Below are positions 35,101 to 43,100 of a DNA stretch of 64,000 nucleotides, piece by piece (the stretch's first letter is position 1; the number at the start of each line of letters is the position of its first letter). The notes beneath the pieces were generated by a model. That model searched no databases and was not told the origin of the DNA. It saw only the letters and a program-made list of their open reading frames with translations. Position numbers and translations under genes: made by a program. Origin of the DNA: Ctenosaura bakeri (lineage: Eukaryota > Chordata > Lepidosauria > Squamata > Iguanidae); the NCBI GenBank assembly GCA_948474755.1, contig CAOLHI010001651.1:372001-436000 (forward strand), read 5' to 3'.

Positions 35101-37155
35101 CCTGACTCAGCTGCGCCTCCTGCAGGCCAACTGCCGCAACTACACCTTGAACCCAGACCCAGCTCTGCAGGAGTGGTTCCGGCGCCTTCCCAGCCTCAGC
35201 GAGACCCAAAGGTGGGAAAGAGGGAAATAGACGGGTGGGGGAACAGACCTATTCCAAAATGCAATGTTATGCCCTTCAGATTTTTAAAACCAGTCCCAAG
35301 GGGTAAATGATACAGTCCTTTATCCAAAGCGTCTGGGGCCAGACGTGTTCTGTACTTTTCGGATTTTATTCAGATTTTGCAATAATTGCACATATGCAAT
35401 GAGACACCTTGGAGACAGAACACAAGTCTAATCATGACATTCATTGATGTCTCATATGCACCCAAAATTGTCCATTTTAATTGTTATAAATTGTATACCA
35501 TTCTTTTGAGGGGGTCTGTGCTCTTTTTCCCATTCTTCTCCTCCAGTCTCCTTTCTGTAGGGAATTACAATTAATTGCTTGGAAGCTTCACCCTCCCAGG
35601 ATCGCCTCGTGTTCCCTTCGGGAAGAGGACTGGGTTCCACTTTTCAAAAGTTTTGATTTTTGGAGGTTTAGCAGGTTCTTAAGATAGTGAGCGTGTCCAA
35701 ACTGGTTAAAAAGTCCCAGATTTAACCCAGTATAAAATGGGAAAGGACAGCAGCAAAATCTGGGGGTACACCCAGTCTCCAAGAACCTGCTAAACCATTA
35801 CAGTATCCCTTGTCTGGAAATCCAAAATCCGAAAACATCCAGAAACCTAATGTTTTTGTTACCCACTTCCACCTTCATCCCTCCTGCTCGTTCACCTCTC
35901 AGATCCTTATAGCAGAAAACAAGTAGTGAATGAACGAAACATGAAGCTGGAGAGGGGGGCCCAGATCCACGAAACGGCAGGAATCCGGACATAATGCTCC
36001 ACAGGAAGCGAGGTCTGTGGCATTCCTGCACCTTTGTTTGTGAGCTCCCCGGACACCCGTATTTTATGTACATGCAAATACAGGTATTCCAAAATCTAGA
36101 GGGAAAAAACCCTGAAATACAAAGCACTTCTGGTCCCAAAGCATTTTGGATAAGGGAGACTTAACCTGTACCCCTAAACCCACTTGGGAAGCTGGTATAA
36201 AAATTCTCGGTACTAAAAAGTGACAGAAAATATTCAGGGGTAAACAAAACATGTATTTTGGATCTCCAAAATACGTAAAATTGGAAAGAACAGGAGCAAA
36301 ACCTGGGCCTTCCGGTTGTTCTTTCAATCAATCTGGATGCTCCAAATGGTCCCGGGATATTGACAAAAGCACCTCAGTTACCGAAGTCAGTGCTTTCCTG
36401 GACATGACGTGTTTGATGGAAAAGTGGGGACCAGAGGCAGAAATAACATGGAAAGAAAGAATAGGAGAAGGTTCCTAAACCCCAAAAGGGAAGAGCAGCT
36501 CAACAGACTTCAGCCACCTTTTTATCCTAAACTAAAAGTGTGCACATCTGAACTGAATGAGTCAAGCTAAGGAGGCCTTGCAGAAGTAAAGAAAAACATT
36601 TTGAACCTTCTAGAAACCACTTGAATGCATCCTTTAAAAATGCATTTTACTTTTCTCAGCCTCGACCTCTGTTTACTGCAGACACACTGCTGCAACCTAA
36701 CACACCTTCACAATCCTCCTGGTGCTGATGCTGCTAAAGGAGCCTTCAGCTAGGTAGAGGACGAAGAAGAAAAGGGGAACTAGGCAGGCATGAAAAGGAT
36801 TTGCAAAAAGGAACTCCTTTGCAGAGGATTTCTTAAATGAAGTATAGTTATAATAATGGGAAAAGAGTGAAGTACAAATAAAGAAAGGGAATAGAATAGA
36901 AAGAGGACGAATACTAATAATAATATAAGTTGAGCATCCCTCATCCAGAAATCTGCAATCTTCCAAAATTGTCCACGTGGATGGCTGAGACAGTGACATC
37001 GCCTTTGCTTTCCGATGGTTCGTTGTGCCCAAACTTTGTTTCATGCACAAAATTATTAAAATATATTTTATAAAACTGCCTTCAGGCTATGTGTATAAGC
37101 TGAAACATAAATGAATTTTCATGTTTAGATGTGGGTCCTGTCTCCAAGATACCTC

Positions 37156-37199
<44 letters not shown>

Positions 37200-40100
37200 C
37201 AAATACAGGTATTCCAAAATCCAAAAAAAATTCCAAAATCCCAAACACTTCTGGTCCCAGGCATTTTGGATAAGGGATACTACACTTGTAATAACAATAA
37301 TTATTATTATTTTGATGCCAAATGTTGATGCTCCTCCTTTTTCTCTGCCATCCCAGCTACCAGCTCTCCTGTGCTATTGAGCCGCCGGTGGACGGAGGGA
37401 CCCCCGCAAGACCCATGAAGCCCACCCTGGTGATCACCCACTGCACCGAGTGAGCACCCACCAGAGTCTGGGGGGGCTGCAGGGCCTCTCTTCCTGCCCA
37501 AAGGCCAACGAGTCCAGCCTCTTTCCTGCCAAATGCAGGAAATATCCCCACCCCTGCGAAGTGGGCCACCAGTCAGCTTCTATTTTAGAAATCTCCAATG
37601 GGGGAGAATCCGCCGTCTTTGGGGCCAAGCGGTGGATTCCCACCTTCAGACCAGGGTGGGAAACCACTGCTCAGACACCTCCCTGCGGGGTGAGCCATCC
37701 CAACCTCTGCTTCAGAACCTCCAAGGAGAGGAGGTTTTCCCATCAGGAAGTTGGGATTTCTAGTCCAGTCCCCTAATAATGGCAGTGCAAGGAATGTCTG
37801 TAGCTAAATCAGCATGGAGGTTTGGATCGTCCCGCCTCTGAAAATCTCCAAGGAGGGAGAACCCTCCATCTTCAGTTCCCGCGGCCAAACTGGTCTTACT
37901 GCCAGAAAGTTCTTCCCAGCGTTGAGGAGGAATCCCTTCTCCTGTCATTGGAACCCGATGAAACTCCCTCCTGAGGAAGAACGGGGGCGAGGGCGCGTGC
38001 TATTGGGAGGGGAAGGACTTGTCCCCCCTCTAACGAGCTTTCTCCCTCTTTCTCCTTCTCCCTTGGTGGGGGGAACGCAGCCTCCTCACCTCCCTCAGCG
38101 TGAGCTCCCTGGTGCCCTGGGACCGGCCCTGCTCCCCCAACCCGCCTCCCGACCTCCTCCTTCCTCCACCGTCTGCTGCCACCGCCAGCCCAGGACAAAT
38201 GCACCTCAGCCAGGTGACCGAGGGGCCAGCAAGGGGAGGGGGGAAGTAGCTTGTGGTTGTTATCTGCCATCAAGTCAACTTCAATTTGCGGACGAGAAAC
38301 CTCCAATCCTCAACCACCCTGCTCAGGTCTTGCAGATTTGGGGAAGTGTCATGTAGTCTTCTCTACCAGAGGGTCCTAGAGCTGGAAGAGACTCCCAGGG
38401 GCCACCCAGCCCAGTCCCTTTCTGCCAGGCAGGAAGGCACCATCCAAGCCCTCACTTTGACAGATGACCTTCCAGTCTCTCTTTAAAAACCTCCAAAGAA
38501 GGAAGAGACTCTGCCACACTCCATTCAAGCAAAACGGTAGAATCCACGGAATCCTTTGTCCTATCTCAGTCCAGGCGACACAGATGATAACTCAAATAAA
38601 CAAACCAAATAGCAAACAGCTTGTTGCTTACTTTTATTAAGTAGGCAGGAGGTCATAAATAAGAGTCCAACAGAATTCCAAGGCAAGCGAGTCCAAAGTC
38701 AGTCAGTGTAATTCAAGGTCAGATGTGGAGTTCAGCAAGATATCCAGCAGTGAGGAAGGTCAGACAACTCCTGGAGGGAAGGGCAGCCCTTATATAGGTC
38801 AGCAGCTTAATGCAGCTGCAGCCTAAGTAATTGCTGGCGGCTGTAAATCCTCTGAGATCAATGCAGGCTCTCTTTGTATCTGTGCTCAGCAAAGGTGGGT
38901 ACAGGTAAGTTGTCTTCTGTGTCTCTGCTGGAGCTGGCACGGCCCCCCGTTCTGTTTGTGGCACTGTAGCCTCCTCCTGTACAGCGGGCCCTGGCATGTC
39001 CCCTCTTTCAGACTCTGAGTCGGAGTCCATGTTCTGGACTCAGGGCGTGACACCCTTGGAAGGAAGGATAAGACCACAGAGATGGAAGGGACCCCACTCT
39101 CAAACAGTCAAGAAGTTCTTCCTAACGTTTAGGTGGAAACTCTTTTCCTGTAACAGGAACCCATTTTGTCTTCATGTCCTTTGGAGTAGCGGAGAATAAG
39201 CCCACTTCATCTTTCGTGCGATGTTTGGTGATATCTGTGGTTGTGCGGAAGACGGTGTGGGTTTCTCCCCCCTCCCCACTGCTCTGGAGACTGGGACACA
39301 AACTACTGGATTGAAATGACAATATTCCTAAATATTAGGAAGGAAATCTTGATGGTATGAGCAGTTCAACAGTGGAATACACTGCCTGAGAGTGTGCTGG
39401 AGTCACCTTCTTTGGACGGGTTTACTTTTTTTTTATTTAATTTTTTTTATTTTGGGAGTGCTTGTCTATCCCTGCATGGCAGAATGGGGTTGGGATCTCT
39501 TCCAGTGCCTCTTTTTATTTCAACTCTCCATCTTCTCCCCTCCATGCTAAACATCCCTCAGCCATTCCTCAAAAGGGCTTTGGGTACCCAGGCCCTTTTT
39601 GGCTGCCCTCCTTGACCCTCCCATTCCTTCCCTCCAGCACACAAAGTGGCCCTCCGTTTCTGCCTTGGACACGTCTCCTGAAACCACCGTGCCCCTTTCC
39701 CCTGGGGGCCTGGCCCTCCTCCCCCCCAGGGGGGAACATTCATCAAGGGGCACCGCCGCTCGGCTTCCTGTGGATCGGCCTACCCCGCGGCCCTGGCGCT
39801 GGGGAGCACGTCAGCCTCGGACTGCCGGATCATCCGCGTGAGCATGGCACTGCAGGACGGCACCCTCTACAAGAGCATCTTGGTGAGGGGCAACCGGAGG
39901 GGGGCATTCCCAAGGGGCAGGGATGGACACACACGTGCAGTGGGCCCTTGGTATCCGCAAGGGGTGGTTCTAAGACCCCTTGTGGATACCAAAATGCATG
40001 GATGCTGGCGTCCCATTATAGACAACAGCATAGTAAAATGGCATCCCTTATACAGTACGGCAAACAACTCAAATGCACACAGGAGAGAGACTGAGAGTCT

Positions 40101-43100
40101 GAAAAAGGGGGGGGGAGCTATAGTGTTGTATGGCTACACTTTGGCCTAAGAGCTTGGTGCACGGCAAATCAAAATTCTCCATTTTTGGGGGAAAAAATAT
40201 TTTTGGTTGAATCTGTGGAGGCAGAACCTGTGGATATGGAGGGCCAAATGTATACGCCACCCCTTAGTCCTTTTGCAGGAATTAGGACCCTACAAACCGC
40301 AGGAGGTCGGGATCGCTGCAACAGGAAAGATTTGGCTCTAAACAGCACATTCCAGAATGATACTGCCTAGTGTTGTGCTTCAGACCTGATTAATTAATTG
40401 ATTACTTTACAGGTTGAGTGTCCCTTGTCTGAAATGCTTGGGACCAGAAGTATTCCATATTTTGGATTTTTTTCTGATTTTGGAATACTTGTGTTTGCAT
40501 ATACATCCATAATAAGATATCTTGGGGACAGGACCCAAGACTCAATACTGATTTTTTTTCTCCCTTTGACCCTCCACCAAGATTCTCATTTTGCCTAAAT
40601 AAAGACAAAGAAAAGAACCAGAGGAAAGGGTGGGCAATAATCCTTCTAAGCTATCCTTGTTGTCTTTCTCAGCCTGCTGTCTCTCCCCAGCCTTGCATCT
40701 CGTTTGTTTGCTGCTTGTGTTGTGCATGAAATGCGAGGCTGGAGAGAGACCAAGGGTCTGCGAAATGGCCGGAATCCAAGTGCAGCACTTGATGCAAATC
40801 CATGCCCTTCTCCGTTTCACAGCTCCCAAGTCTCTCTCTTTTTGTTGCCAGCCGCCCACTTCTGCCTTTGAGGTGGTGGATGCAGTGCTCTGCTCATTTT
40901 GTCTCTCAGATCCTCAGACTCTCTCTTTTTGTTGCCAGCCGCCCGCTTCTGCCTTTGAGGTGGTGGATGCGGTGCTCTGCTCGTTTTGTCTCTCAGATCC
41001 TCAGACTCTCTCTTTTTGTTGCCAGCCGCCCACTTCTGCCTTTGAGGTGGTGGATGCGGTGCTCTGCTCGTTTTGTCTCTCAGATCTTCAGACTCTCTCT
41101 TTTTGTTGCCAGCCGCCCGCTTCTGCCTTTGAGGTGGTGGATGCGGTGCTCTGCTCGTTTTGTCTCTCAGATCCTCAGACTCTCTCTTTTTTGTTGCCAG
41201 CCGCCCGCTTCTGCCTTTGAGGTGGTGGATGCGGTGCTCTGCTCGTTTTGTCTCTCAGATCCTCAGACTCTCTCTTTTTGTTGCCAGCCGCCCACTTCTG
41301 CCTTTGAGGTGGTGGATGCGGTGCTCTGCTCGTTTTGTCTCTCAGATCTTCAGACTCTCTCTTTTTTGTTGCCAGCCGCCCGCTTCTGCCTTTGAGGTGG
41401 TGGATGCGGTGCTCTGCTCGTTTTGTCTCTCAGATCTTCAGACTCTCTCTTTTTTGTTGCCAGCCGCCCGCTTCTGCCTTTGAGGTGGTGGATGCGGTGC
41501 TCTGCTCGTTTTGTCTCTCAGATCCTCAGACTCTCTCTTTTTGTTGCCAGCCGCCTGCTTCTGCCTTTGAGGTGGTGGATGCGGTGCTCTGCTCGTTTTG
41601 TCTCTCGGATCCTCAGACTCTCTCTCTTTGTTGCCAGCCGCCTGCTTCTGCCTTTGAGGTGGTGGATGCGGTGCTCTGCTCGTTTTGTCTCTCAGATCCT
41701 CAGACTCTCTCTTTTTGTTGCCAGCCGCCCGCTTCTGCCTTTGAGGTGGTGGATGCGGTGCTCTGCTCATTTTGTTTCTCAGATCCTCAGACTCTCTCTT
41801 TTTTGTTGCCAGCCGCCCGCTTCTGCCTTTGAGGTGGTGGATGCGGTGCTCTGCTCGTTTTGTCTCTCAGATCCTCAGACTCTCTCTTTTTGCTGCCAGC
41901 CGCCCGCTTCTGCCTTTGAGGTGGTGGATGCGGTGCTCTGCTCGTTTTGTCTCTCAGATCCTCAGACTCTCTCTTTTTGTTGCCAGCCGCCCGCTTCTGC
42001 CTTTGAGGTGGTGGATGCGGTGCTCTGCTCGTTTTGTCTCTCAGATCTTCAGACTCTCTCTTTTTTGTTGCCAGCCGCCCGCTTCTGCCTTTGAGGTGGT
42101 GGATGCGGTGCTCTGCTCGTTTTGTCTCTCAGATCCTCAGACTCTCTCTTTTTTGTTGCCAGCCGCCTGCTTCTGCCTTTGAGGTGGTGGATGCGGTGCT
42201 CTGCTCGTTTTGTCTCTCGGATCCTCAGACTCTCTCTCTTTGTTGCCAGCCGCCTGCTTCTGCCTTTGAGGTGGTGGATGCGGTGCTCTGCTCGTTTTGT
42301 CTCTCAGATCCTCAGACTCTCTCTTTTTTGTTGCCAGCCGCCTGCTTCTGCCTTTGAGGTGGTGGATGCGGTGCTCTGCTCGTTTTGTCTCTCGGATCCT
42401 CAGACTCTCTCTCTTTGTTGCCAGCCGCCCACTTCTGCCTTTGAGGTGGTGGATGCGGTGCTCTGCTCGTTTTGTCTCTCAGATCCTCAGACTCTCTCTT
42501 TGTTGCCAGCCGCCCACTTCTGCCTTTGAGGTGGTGGATGCGGTGCTCTGCTCGTTTTGTCTCTCAGATCCTCAGACTCTCTCTCTTTGTTGCCAGCCGC
42601 CCACTTCTGCCTTTGAGGTGGTGGATGCGGTGCTCTGCTCGTTTTGTCTCTCAGATCCTCAGACTCTCTCTTTTTGTTGCCAGCCGCCCGCTTCTGCCTT
42701 TGAGGTGGTGGATGCGGTGCTCTGCTCATTTTGTTTCTCAGATCCTCAGACTCTCTCTTTTTGTTGCCAGCCGCCCGCTTCTGCCTTTGAGGTGGTGGAT
42801 GCGGTGCTCTGCTCGTTTTGTCTCTCAGATCCTCAGACTCTCTCTTTTTGCTGCCAGCCGCCCGCTTCTGCCTTTGAGGTGGTGGATGCGGTGCTCTGCT
42901 CGTTTTGTCTCTCAGATCCTCAGACTCTCTCTTTTTGTTGCCAGCCGCCCGCTTCTGCCTTTGGGACGACAGCTGCAGCACTCTCAGATCTGAGAGACAA
43001 ACTAGGAGGAGCGCCACAGCCGTCACCTCAAAGGCGGAAGTGAGCAGCTGGTGGGAGGAAGTTTCAGGTTTTGGAGGGTTTCAGATTTCCAGAAACAGAA

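Noticed and set aside
39690..39729. A 40-bp micro-intron to explain the RGL2 exon 16 frame change
   Set aside because: CCCCCCCAG looks like an acceptor, but the interval is shorter than known vertebrate introns and no donor of the right phase is present; a one-base homopolymer error is simpler.
40630..43043. Long open frames on both strands across 40.6-43.0 kb that look like repeat proteins
   Set aside because: They are readings of the 88-bp minisatellite in different phases, have no codon bias or start context, and lie in an RGL2 intron.
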